The notes beneath the pieces are model-generated. The model ran no database searches. It worked only from the letters and a program-made list of their open reading frames with translations, and was not told the origin of the DNA. Both the position numbers and the translations under genes were made by a program. 64,000 bases of DNA. Origin: Branchiostoma floridae (taxonomy: Eukaryota > Chordata > Leptocardii > Amphioxiformes > Branchiostomatidae). This document shows positions 44,501 to 53,025 of the stretch, piece by piece (position 1 is the stretch's first letter; each line of letters starts with the position of its first letter). The DNA lies in the NCBI RefSeq assembly GCF_000003815.2, contig NC_049979.1, positions 4,421,293 to 4,485,292 on the forward strand. Direction: 5' to 3'.

Positions 44501-47157
44501 GGAGAGACTGGCAAAAATGACCTGACGGTAAGATGACTATTTTTTGGAAAACCTAATCTTATTTTCTGACAAGTTGAGATTGTAAAGTGTAAAGATTGTG
44601 AAGTAAACACGTTTGCGCTGTTTAAGTGTTTTCATGAAAATGGGATCATTTTGCAATGACAGAATGTGTCAAGTTCTCCGAGAATAATAGCAATTCCTTT
44701 AACAATAGTTAAAACTATTGTTTTGATCATCGCCCATTCACAAGTTTTTGCAGCCAATGCTGATTGGAAAAGTGACACCGCTTGGCACAACAATCTGTGA
44801 ATTGTCATGAATTTTAGCAAACCCAACCAGGAAAATAGGAAGAAACACACTAAATTTTAAAAGTAGTAACGTTATAGTGGTGCTGGGCCAGGAACATAAT
44901 GGAGGGCCGCCCTTGTTCCATCCTCTGGGGAGGACCCTGTCGGTAGTCACATAGCCTCTTAGATTGTTATCCACTGGACAATTTTTGTGTCCAGGACAGA
45001 GCCCAATCCTCTCCTTCCACTGCCAATAATCTCTCCAACCCCCTTGTACAATTGGATGGAGTGGGGAAAGTCCTGTATTACCAGCACAGCTTTTGTGACA
45101 TGTCAAAGGATATGAACACAGGACCTCTGTTTTCTAGGTCAAACATTTACACAACACAACAAGGTAGGAGTCCGAGAAGATTGGCCAGGCAAGATTTCAC
45201 CACAGGGGCATATATGAACAAACAAAATACTAAGTAATTACTAGCTTGCAATTTTCAGACCAATCTAGTACATATACTAGTAATGCCATATTGCCGAAAT
45301 AACAAGAAAACCTTACCGTTATAAAATCTTTTTGCAAAATAGAATGATAAAGGAGTATCTTCTAGACTAGGTTTTATATAACATGTGAAATCGGAGTCAT
45401 TTGTTACTTTGCAAATACTTCATTTTAGGAATAGTCCTCACTAACAGCTTTTAGGAATACATGTAGTCCTGCAATGCAAGACTAAACAGCTTCAAAATTA
45501 AGATCTAGGACACATCCCCATAATTATTACTACACACAGTGCTGGTACTTGTGTTCCTGCAAGGAATGCCTCCCAGACACATTCCCAAAGGGCCAGGTAG
45601 ACAGCCCAGGTAGACAGCCCAGCTCTTTCATCAAACCCACATTGAACAAGCACAAAGAAAACTGAACAAAAATGTGTACTATTACTACTATGCATTCTTC
45701 AATGCTTTTCAGAGCTTTAATCTGAGTGTGAAGTACAAGAAGCCTGTGTTGAATTTCATCACTCAGGTTGAAAATTGTAAAACACACAAAAAAGCTAGGG
45801 TCGGCAGGTTTTCTGCTAGAGTCAGCCTGGTAACCACAACATTTTTTCCCTTTGCCTTAGGGATGCTCCTCAGACAAGGATCGTGTCTTGGAAACATATT
45901 AAATGTAACGAAACCACCACATTTATCTTAAAGGGGTCCTTCTAGGTGTGAGTGCTTCAAACCTTGCATTCTAATTCTTGCTTGGTCCCAACTGAGGGGT
46001 TACTGTCTAACATTAAAGGGGAACTAAACCTTTTTTTGTAAAGCATTCTGCAATATTTTAGATACATGTACATCAAAAAGTCCAGTTTTTACTTGTTTTA
46101 CGTTAGTCCATCATAGATTAGCGTTTCCACAACATTTGAACTTTGCGGCGTTTTGTTGTCGAGCCCAAGAAGTACCGCGACCTTTGACCTCTGTGACGTA
46201 TTCCGACCGCCAACCTCAATACTGCTAAATACGCCAATACGCTATACCACGGCTTTGTCACCACACTACTCTCCCAATGATGGATTCCGGCGACTTCGAG
46301 GGAGTAAACGAGTTTGAGGGCTTTGAGGAGTACGAGGGGTTTGACCCACAGAAAATAACTCCGTACAACTACCAGCCCAGGCGCCTAGCGAGATCGGCCG
46401 ATGAGACTACTTCTGTCGCCCCGTCGACACATCCAGAACTTATTGAGGCTGTCAGCGTCGTTGAATGGGACGGGACCAATGTTGAAACCTTTCTTGCGGG
46501 AGTTACTACAAACTACGCAGGAAGGCATGGCGCCCCCCTCCCCACATAATTTTCAGCTGGACGAACTCGCGGGAAAAAAAACTCCTATTTTCGTACGTCC
46601 GTAATACGTCTTGTGCCACAGACGATGTCGTAACAGACTCTAAATGAAGAGTTCACAAGTTACGGTCCACATTGGCAAGTCCTCGATTGAGAAAGCCGGA
46701 CTGGAAAACTCTATTTATACGATATTAAAGTTCCCGCGCAGTCAAGATGTGTGCCGGACGTGCGAGCTTGGGCAGGTTGGTGGTCGGATTACGTCACAGA
46801 GGTCAAAGGTCACGGTACTTCCACGGCTCGACAACAAAACGCCGCGAAGTTCAAATGTTGTGGAAAGCTAATCTATGATGGACTAACGTTAAACAAGTAA
46901 AAACTGGACTTTTTGATGTATCTAAAATATTGCAGAATGCTTTACAAAAAAGGTTTAGTTCCCCTTTAACGTTTAGTATCTGAACATGGGCAAAATGATT
47001 GTGTGATTGAGTCAAGTTTTATACCCAGGTGGAAGGAGTCCTTCTGGGCCTGAGCTGCAGCTGCCTGTCGCATGTCCGTGTACAGGGGCGTGGCCTTCAG
47101 GTTCCTGGTTACCATGTCAACCAGGTGAGACAGCTCCATGTCTGTCGCGCCATCCAT
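35516..47157 (-). CDS. TBC1D19: TBC1 domain family member 19
   Basis: Seven coding exons in transcription order: 47157-47025, 39940-39783, 38673-38482, 37561-37451, 36996-36784, 36661-36512, 36133-35516. They join in consistent phase to 524 codons plus stop, very close to the vertebrate length (about 526). Diagnostic strings are AWEKRILKSLNSMCTELS, FRPVYAPKDFLE, AAIWAQIL-type GAIWAQILGVK, DDYYFVFEDLLHQ, SYIRGKLGMEEF and LLLLWDRVLGFNSLEIL. TBC domains usually stimulate Rab GTPases, but here neither the IxxDxxR arginine finger nor the YxQ glutamine finger is visible (PFHGF stands where YCQGM is expected), so GAP activity is doubtful. The last exon alone encodes 205 residues. The first intron (39941-47024) is packed with transposons. 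The gene is convergent with TOGARAM1 and head-to-head with NPC2. Confidence 0.93.
36215..36370 (+). mobile_element. Relic of a non-LTR retrotransposon C-terminus
   Basis: GGTAGACCTAGAAAAACCTG reads GRPRKTWM, the end-of-ORF motif found in several Rex/CR1-type elements. GTGTGAAGACTAGCTGAC and CTTCCCCTGTGTCAGGG follow, as in such 3' regions. Stops interrupt it, so it is a decayed fragment inside a TBC1D19 intron, antisense to the gene. Confidence 0.5.
37042..37301. mobile_element. Long-arm MITE in TBC1D19 intron 4
   Basis: Arms of about 100 bases are complementary: GGATAAACC..TTAACTAACC on the left, GGTTAGTTAAGG..TTATCC on the right. Inner matches include CCAAATTTTCAGCC with GGCTGAAAATTTGG and GTTCACGGAATGGACC with GGTCCATTCCATGAAC. 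AAGTCAAA flanks both sides. Non-coding. Confidence 0.75.
37689..38060. mobile_element. MITE family D, copy 1
   Basis: The left end AGGCCACACCAATTTAATTT and the right end AAATTAAATCGGTGTGGCCT are inverted repeats, and the match continues through CTTGGTTCACGGATT. A/T-rich repeats of AAAAATAAAAAT and their complement lie inside. A near-identical copy in the same orientation is at 39380-39760. It lies between TBC1D19 exons 3 and 4. Confidence 0.82.
39380..39760. mobile_element. MITE family D, copy 2
   Basis: Same termini and interior as 37689-38060, with only scattered differences. Its right end is about 22 bases from the donor of TBC1D19 exon 2 (39783), so it sits at the very start of intron 2. 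No coding capacity. Confidence 0.82.
40057..40120 (+). repeat. 15-bp minisatellite, copy 1 of an inverted pair
   Basis: GATGAAAGAGCTGGGCTGTC is followed by about three units of CTACCTGGGCTGT. The same block occurs in reverse complement at 45592-45650. A shared CCCTT-GGGAATGTGTCT segment lies further along both copies (near 40262 and 45570), so the two are members of one dispersed repeat. TBC1D19 intron 1. Confidence 0.65.
40687..40805 (+). repeat. Alternating 22/20-bp subterminal array, left arm
   Basis: About six units of GAGCTGTGTGCTC alternate in their tails: ACAGCGAAT gives 22 bp and GGCGAAG gives 20 bp, making a 42-bp higher-order repeat. It is part of the foldback arm. Apparent Cys-rich open frames through it are periodicity artefacts. 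Confidence 0.75.
41681..42064. mobile_element. hAT-like element nested in the foldback core
   Basis: The left end CAGGGTTCTCCTCAGAA and the right end GGGGAGGACTCTG are imperfect inverted repeats of hAT type (CAG..CTG). The interior (GTTTTGATCATCGCCCATTC, then ACAAGTTTTGCAG) is shared with 44703-44942. It interrupts the foldback sequence that continues as GGATATGCGCTATCTAAA. No transposase frame. Confidence 0.65.
42208..43158. mobile_element. Mariner-like non-autonomous element with long TIRs
   Basis: TACGAGGGCGGTTCAAAAAG at 42208 and CTTTTTGAACCGCCCTCGTA ending at 43158 open inverted repeats of about 100 bases (through GGTTTTATAACAGGCTGATG and TTGGCACAAAG). TA is present at both outer edges. 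These are typical mariner features. The interior, partly lost in the gap 42623-42722, shows no transposase frame. It splits the right arm of the foldback element, so it inserted later. Confidence 0.82.
42623..42722. other. Assembly gap (100 N)
   Basis: Exactly 100 undetermined bases inside the mariner-like element; the true length of that element and of any ORF in it is therefore unknown. Confidence 0.95.
43295..43575 (-). repeat. Alternating 22/20-bp subterminal array, right arm
   Basis: The same units as at 40687-40805 in reverse complement (TTCGCTGTGAGCACACAG and TTCGCCGAGCACACAG), about 13 copies, so this array is roughly twice as long as the left one. The unequal length suggests unit gain or loss after insertion. 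Confidence 0.75.
44703..44942. mobile_element. Truncated second copy of the hAT-like element
   Basis: This 240-base stretch repeats the interior and right end of 41681-42064 in the same orientation and ends in CTGGGGAGGACCCTG. The left terminus is missing. TBC1D19 intron 1. Confidence 0.65.
45592..45650 (-). repeat. 15-bp minisatellite, copy 2 of an inverted pair
   Basis: CCAGGTAGACAGCCCAGGTA and GACAGCCCAGCTCTTTCATC are the reverse complement of the block at 40057-40120, with two units instead of three. Confidence 0.65.
46016..46969. mobile_element. Long-TIR DNA transposon with TTAA ends
   Basis: Arms of about 200 bases (46016-46218 and 46777-46969) are complementary from TTAAAGGGGAACTAAACC inward, through AGTCCATCATAGATTAGC, CGGCGTTTTGTTGTCGAG and CCTTTGACCTCTGTGACG. 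Both outer ends read TTAA, which could be a piggyBac-type target duplication or simply part of the repeat. The interior holds a 90-codon ORF (46277-46549). TBC1D19 intron 1, about 55 bases from exon 1. Confidence 0.75.
46277..46549 (+). CDS. Small acidic ORF inside the TTAA element
   Basis: A 90-codon ORF starting just inside the left arm. Its N-terminus is acidic with repeated F/Y-E-G-F groups (NEFEGFEEYEGF), followed by ITPYNYQPRRLARS. This faintly recalls the N-terminus of metazoan proteins carrying a P2X7-like cytoplasmic domain, but the Cys-rich part that would confirm it is absent. It may be a captured or decayed gene fragment, or chance. No transposase motif is seen. Confidence 0.35.
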   Translation: MMDSGDFEGVNEFEGFEEYEGFDPQKITPYNYQPRRLARSADETTSVAPSTHPELIEAVSVVEWDGTNVETFLAGVTTNYAGRHGAPLPT

Positions 47158-47211
47158 CGTGCACAGGTGTGCTTATACCTGAGCTTGAGAACCCACCTAA
47201 AGGTCTGACCA

Positions 47212-47253
47212 AGGAGCTTTTATCAAGGAGCTTTTATCAGATAAAAGCTCCTT
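47212..47253. repeat. Tandem-inverted AAGGAGCTTTTATC motif
   Basis: AAGGAGCTTTTATC occurs twice in tandem and is followed by its complement GATAAAAGCTCCTT, forming a short hairpin just upstream of the TBC1D19 start. Function unknown. Confidence 0.6.
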
Positions 47254-48321
47254 AGTCTGACGTGACCGAAACAAGAAGAAATTGATCGATGATTGGCTGC
47301 AAGATGAAAGCTACTGTCTTATACATACAACTACAAACTACTCTTAAGGTATCCACCTGACAGATAACATTGAATAACACCAATATATTCACACGGTAGC
47401 GGATCTGGCTAGCTAGGAGATCATAAATTCTGACGAGTAAATTATCATAACGCTAACGTTACAGGATAATGTCGGCAATGACGTTTAATTGGTGAAAACG
47501 CCAACTTAGACACTGACCGGTCAAAAACCAATCGATGTTTGCTCAACTTACCGAGACTTCTGTATACCTGAAACAGCGCTGTGGAGATCAAACCATGGAT
47601 GTTTTACACTGTGGTCGTTTCCATGACTCAAGCACCGCCATGTTGGATGGAACAGACCAAGTCATAAAGAGGGGTGGTGAAGTCATTATAGAATATTGTC
47701 ACAGTGAATAGTTAGCTATAGACTCAGTATAACAATTCTAGAAGTTGGAATTATATATGTGTACTATATCACAACCTCTTTTTGTCTCTTTAACTTTTGT
47801 TGATATTCGTACTTTTACATTTTAGTAATTTACTACCCCTTTGTTACTATTGGCACACGCAGCCTCCTATGGGAGTGTGCGATACTTGGAGGGGGAGACT
47901 CCATTAAATTTTGGGGGAGGGTCTATGAAAGTCAACAAAATTTCCTCTATAAAAAGATGCGTCATGACTCATGAGTGAAGTGATGCACACACATTTAATC
48001 ATTTGTTGCAAGGAGGGGGTAACTGTAACCGCGATCGTTTCCAAAAAGGTTCAAACAATCAAGATCAATCAAGGAGAACGGCAGAAAAAAAGCAATTTCC
48101 AGATCCATCGTGCCCGAAGCCCCCTGATCGTTCTCGTTACCGTCCCTGCATCTGCCGCTTTGTAGTCACTTTCTTGGGGACACGTAACAAACTTCGCAGA
48201 AACTTTTGTGTTATCAGCGAATAGATTTGCATTAGAAAGTGAAGTCAGACATTTTCATTTCGACGCTATTTGCTTCTAATCTAATAGCCCAATCAAGTCG
48301 CGCTTTAAGCTGTCCGCCCAA

Positions 48322-48521
48322 TACTGTAAATGTATTTAAGTTCGCGGGATTTAATTTCGCGGTAGCTGGAAAAAGGACTTTTCGAGGTAGATTTAAGTTC
48401 GCGGTAACACCATAGACTGCAATCTAATATCATAATAGAAAAATGTTCGCGGTGGTTTTAAAGTGGTCACCGCGAAAACCGCGAACATTAATCCATCGCG
48501 AACATTTCTGCATTTACAGTA
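48322..48521. mobile_element. MITE family C, copy 2
   Basis: The left end TACTGTAAATG and the right end CATTTCTGCATTTACAGTA, plus interior GTTCGCGGTGGTTTTAAAG and CATAGACTGCAATC, match 24626-24822. It lies about 240 bases upstream of the NPC2 start. Confidence 0.75.
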
Positions 48522-48649
48522 CCCGCCGGCCCCCGGGGGAAGCGGCCAGTTACAACCCTGGGCAGCGGAGTTTGCTTTACACAGATTAAGTTCCAATCAA
48601 AGAATCAATTAACAGTTTGGAATAATGTGACCACAACCTCAGCGTTGTT

Positions 48650-48700
48650 TCTGATTGGTCACACGAGATGCTGCAACCTTGGTCACGGGGACCAATAGTC
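48650..48700 (+). promoter_or_regulatory. Candidate NPC2 promoter elements
   Basis: An inverted CCAAT box (ATTGG, 48654-48658) and a forward one (CCAAT, 48692-48696) lie 65-110 bases upstream of the NPC2 ATG. Between them GGTCACGGGG partly matches the lysosomal CLEAR motif GTCACGTGAC. No TATA box is evident. The assignment rests on position and motif only. Confidence 0.35.
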
Positions 48701-48760
48701 CAAGGGGTAAAGTCCATCAAATTAAGTCCGCACCAGCAGCTCACCTGTTAACTCACCAAC

Positions 48761-50375
48761 ATGTTGAAGAGACTGATATTCGTCGGCATTTTGGTGGCGT
48801 TTGCCACATCTGACAATGTCGTATACAAGGATTGCGGTAAGTGCTACTGTGGATATGACGGTAACTTTATGTGATGTTCAATGTAAGTCATACATTGCAG
48901 CATGTGGCAAATGTGCAGCAGCACAACGCTCGCACGTTTAAGTCATTAACAGGTTAATGGTGTAATATTTGTCATGAATACTACTGTACCCATTGGAGCC
49001 AGTACGCTGTCTTCTCTACTCACACCTATTATTCATACAGAACTTCTAACTTGTCACCTGTCTCACGGTCTGTAGGGTCCAAGACGGGTGCGATCACGAC
49101 AGTCGGCGTCACACCCTGCCCTAACGAGCCGTGTCTGCTGAAGAAAGGCTCGAACATCTCCATGGCGATCACCTTTACCACAAGTAACTTTTCGAAATTA
49201 ACTATTCCATTATGATTTATACGCTGTCAACTGCAATTTTAACTTTACGAAATGGAGTTTATATTACAGTCATATTACATCATACGCTACGGGCAGGGTA
49301 CTAAATCTACTGATTCATAGTAGTTCAAAACAAGTCACATGGAAGGTTCAACCTTTGCCTTTTAGGCCAAACAAAATCTTGATAATACGAATTGGACTTT
49401 GACAATGAGCGATAAGCATATTTGAAAATACCTGGCGGTGAAGATAGACTAGCAACCTATGTTTGAATAAAGTAACCAGCGCCGCCTTCCAAAAAAGTAA
49501 GTCCGAATATGTTTTCATGCTGCATTTGGCACTGATGTTTTCCAGAGGAAGAAGTGACCAAGATTAGCACGGACGTGTATGCGGTGCTGTTAGGGAAGAA
49601 GCTTCCATTTCCCAACTTCCCCTATCCAGACGGCTGCAAAGATTCCGGCCTGTCTTGTCCGCTCAAGTCTGGCGGAACCTTCAAGTACAACTCCACGCTT
49701 CACGTGGACAGCGACTACCCAGCGGTGAGTAACTATTGACATTGGCGTGAGCAGGTGACAATGACATAATAGTATTGAGTGGGCCGACTACTCTCCCTTC
49801 GCAGCCAGGGGCTGAATGGACCGATCCTGTCGAACGCCATATCGAATAGATAGAACCCCCTATTCTATTTCGAACACCTTTGTCAAAAGAAATGGCCATT
49901 TTTGACGGAGGTGTTCGAAATAGAACCATGATCGAACAGGGGACGGGGTTTTGGGATGGGTCCATTGCGAAGAGCTTACAGTAGGCGGGGCGCGAGGGTC
50001 TGGAGCGGCAGCCATTCGGCGCTGACTCAGGTGACCTCAATACGACAGCAATTGCCCTAGGTGCGGCCATGAGTAGTTCAAACCCTACAGTCCTATCATT
50101 TTGTGCGGTGGCCGGATTCTTTAAATTTCTCGAGGTGTGATTCTCCTCAAACACGGCACCTCCATTTTAAGCCCTTTTTACGGCACTAATCGAAGCTAGA
50201 TACTCAATTTTACATACGAGGAAAGGCGTATAAAACTTGCTGATGTATTTTCTTCTACTTCTGATGGATATATTGCCGATTCCTCTAGATAAAGGTACTT
50301 GTCTGGTGGCAACTGGCGGACCAGAATGGTGACATCATATTCTGCTTCGAGGTACCGGCGGAAATCACCAACTAG
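48761..50375 (+). CDS. NPC2: Niemann-Pick C2-like lysosomal cholesterol-binding protein
   Basis: Four exons (48761-48836, 49076-49183, 49546-49724, 50289-50375) join in phase to 149 residues; human NPC2 has 151. A signal peptide covers about residues 1-17 (LKRLIFVGILVAFATS). The mature part is a single ML (MD-2-related lipid-recognition) domain. Six cysteines at 25, 40, 45, 92, 99 and 140 fit the family disulfides 25-140, 40-45 and 92-99. Diagnostic strings are TPCPNEPC, YPDGCKDSGLSCPL and VLVWWQL..IIFCFEVPA. N-glycosylation sequons NIS (52) and NST (110) are present. NPC2 hands unesterified sterol to NPC1 in the lysosome lumen. The short last exon (28 codons) is easy to miss. A poly(A) signal lies at 50645. 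Confidence 0.94.
49860..49930. repeat. Hairpin in NPC2 intron 3
   Basis: CTATTTCGAACACCTTTGTC and the complementary segment GGAGGTGTTCGAAATAG form a long imperfect hairpin around CAAAAGAAATGGCC. It may be the core of a small inverted-repeat element. No coding capacity. Confidence 0.5.
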
Positions 50376-50644
50376 CGACAGCTGAAACAGGCAGGAAGGA
50401 GGCAGTTTAGGACGACTATGACCGGAGGATAGCACACTGATATTCGAATGGCAATCTAGTATTTCTATAACGTTAATTTTTCACAAAATATTTAATATTC
50501 GATCTGTTAAGTTCCATCTAAATCCTTATGAAGACAAAATGCCTGAATTTTGATGTTGGCTGTTTGATCTAGGACTGTTTGAAGACTCCATTGTTACTTG
50601 CACCGGTACCGGTGTGATAATGTTTGTTCTATAACAATTCAGTA

Positions 50645-50650
50645 AATAAA
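50645..50650 (+). promoter_or_regulatory. Poly(A) signal of NPC2
   Basis: AATAAA lies 270 bases after the NPC2 stop codon, followed by a T/G-rich stretch (AGTTGTCACTCTTTG). Position and sequence fit a polyadenylation signal. Confidence 0.65.
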
Positions 50651-51036
50651 AGCGGAGTGGTGTAACAGTCAGTTGTCACTCTTTGATTGCCAAGGTGCCC
50701 ATTGTTTACACCATTCATGAAATACATTTTTTTTTGGCTCTGTTTCTTCTTCCTCTTCTTCTCAACCACCTGGACCAGACGACAGGCCCCATGGTTACCG
50801 GTAAAAAACAGGCACGGAGATAAATGTGGTAGCGATTTTTACCGGCTCGCCCCCTCATTACTATCTCCGCAACCCAACATCTGCTTGGAGAATAGGGTTA
50901 CATACTGTAACGTTAGCAAATGGCCCAGCACACCAAAACTAGAGGGGTTCAGGTCACTAGATATATAAATGTGTTAGGGTAAGAAAAAAGCATACCAGTA
51001 GCGAGTGTTACACTAGAACATGTGAAGGAAAACATT

Positions 51037-51294
51037 TTATATTTGGTTGAAAATGTTACCTTTCTTATTGATTGAAGCTTCCAATTGTTGTGTCCACAGT
51101 TGGGCACAATACATAGAAGAACAATACGCATTTAATAAGGTACGCTTAACTTCAGTAGAGGCGAACTTGAATTTACGGACCAGGGAATTAGCTCTGGTGT
51201 AAAAGCCTCTGATGTGAGCTCTTATAGTCTCATCATCAGACAGACATTTGACACTCCATTTCCACTTGAAGCTTTTAGCCTGTTTCTGTATCAT
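51037..51294 (-). pseudogene. Non-LTR reverse-transcriptase C-terminal fragment
   Basis: An 85-codon minus-strand frame contains IRGFYTRANSLVRKFKF and LLNAYCSSMYCAQLW. This resembles the region after the catalytic motifs in CR1/Rex-type elements (an LFKAYC..YC..LW pattern). No upstream catalytic domain is found, so it is an isolated relic. Confidence 0.65.
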
Positions 51295-53025
51295 TTGCTG
51301 GTGGAAAAATATATTGACCTTGAATCACGCTATTAAAGAAACAAACTTTTCCTTAAAATCTGCAAAACTTTCCCAAGCTTTTATCACTTTACCGACCAAC
51401 AAAAATCAATCTTATTGCTGTAGTCGTCCAACCCCTTTATATATGAAAATGTTGGACGATTCGTCTCCTACTGTATACGGAAAAGAAGTCATCAAATAGA
51501 TTTAGATAAGTCGTTATTCCCTTTTGATTTATCAATGAGTATCATTTTCCTTCTTTGATTAGTATGAATATGTATACCACTACCGCTTTACTTTGTATGC
51601 AATTAGCCCTCGGACATGAATTTACAATTAAGATATTCTATATTCTATCAATGCCCCGATTTGCCGATGATACTAGTTTACTTCTTGATGGAAGGCTAAT
51701 TCCAAGCGGCACTCGCATATAGGGAGAACTTTAGGGCAATCCAATATCAGGTATGCAAAAACTAGCGACAACTCCAACAGGTTCTGGAACTATATCAGTA
51801 GTTGTCTTAATCCAAATTACGGCGTCTGGGAAAGCCCGTCCAGCCGGATTCACATCCCCGGTGAATGGGTCAGTCATCAGTCCTACGGCCGGCCACGGGA
51901 AGGTATTGTCTTAGCTGAGCCGTCTTCAATCAATTCCTGGTGAGTTGCTTCTGTAGTGAAGTTTTCTTTTAACTTCTGTAGTTACAAAATATTAATATAA
52001 TGTCATATGTGCTGCAAGTAACTTATCGCATCACCAGTTCTCCACACAAGCGTGAACTCGGTGAGATGGGCGCGCGTGTCTACGTCCCCGATGCAAAGTG
52101 CTAATGTTTAATTCGATGCAGTGTTATCACGATGTAAATTTAAGCAATAGGATGCCCTTATGTATCGACAATGATATAACGAATGTGTTCTAAAAGATAT
52201 TGAGGCTGAAACATGACTGCTGACGAGCAGAATTATTTACGATATGACGAATACTAGTACATGTCCTATGTACATGTTATGAAAAGAACGCTACCTGCAG
52301 GAAGTCAAACCGGTTCATCAAGAATTGGGGAGACTGATTTCTGATTGCGACAATCCATAGATTCATCTGTTGTTATTGTTGTTGTTGTTTTTCAGACATC
52401 ATAGCTATTAAAGTCAGATCTCAATTGCTTGGAAGACGTTATGCTTCAATGAAACCTTTCATCTCATCAGTGCATCTATGTACTTGAATTCACCGCGAAA
52501 TAAGGACGCCAATCGAGGCTACATGTTATAGGGGTAAGACTGAAACAGCATTTCTTCCTTATCCGCGTCACCAAGAGTGAGGACAAAGCTACGTGAGAAA
52601 CGGATAAGTTTTTTTTTTTTAACGCAGTGATTTTGAGATCCACTCACACCGAGATGGACCACTACTCTTATCCATAAGTGCGCCAGTGGATTCTTCAAGA
52701 TGTTCGGGATGTGGCTCTCCTAAAATATCCCGTCCGAGAACACTTCCGTAACCTAAACAAGGACAAGATACAAGTGACGAAATTCCTATTAGTCCATTTC
52801 ATAAGGGCATGGCATTGAGTAGTCTGTGTAACACAAACTCTGATGTCCAGGGCTGTAACTGGTCCTTCCTCGAAGATGTTGGACGGGCTGTTATAAGCGA
52901 GGTTTATTCGGGCTAGACATTGTGAACTAAAAGGATTTGGACTCAGGGCGGCCAAACGCCCTAAAGGCCCATCGGATACCAACAACTACAGTAACGGTCA
53001 TCTTCGGATTAAACTGAAAGTCAAC

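Larger units (their letters stand above)
47158..48760. other. Head-to-head interval between TBC1D19 and NPC2
   Basis: 1.6 kb between the two start codons should contain both promoters. It includes a small hairpin cluster (47212-47253), a MITE of family C (48322-48521) and CCAAT boxes close to NPC2. No additional gene is recognised. Confidence 0.5.
50376..53025. other. Interval between NPC2 and the fucosyltransferase
   Basis: It contains the NPC2 3' UTR with a poly(A) signal and a minus-strand reverse-transcriptase fragment (51037-51294). No other exon is recognised. An acceptor-like T-run ending in AACGCAG near 52625 could belong to an untranslated first intron of the fucosyltransferase gene, which I cannot confirm. 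Confidence 0.45.
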
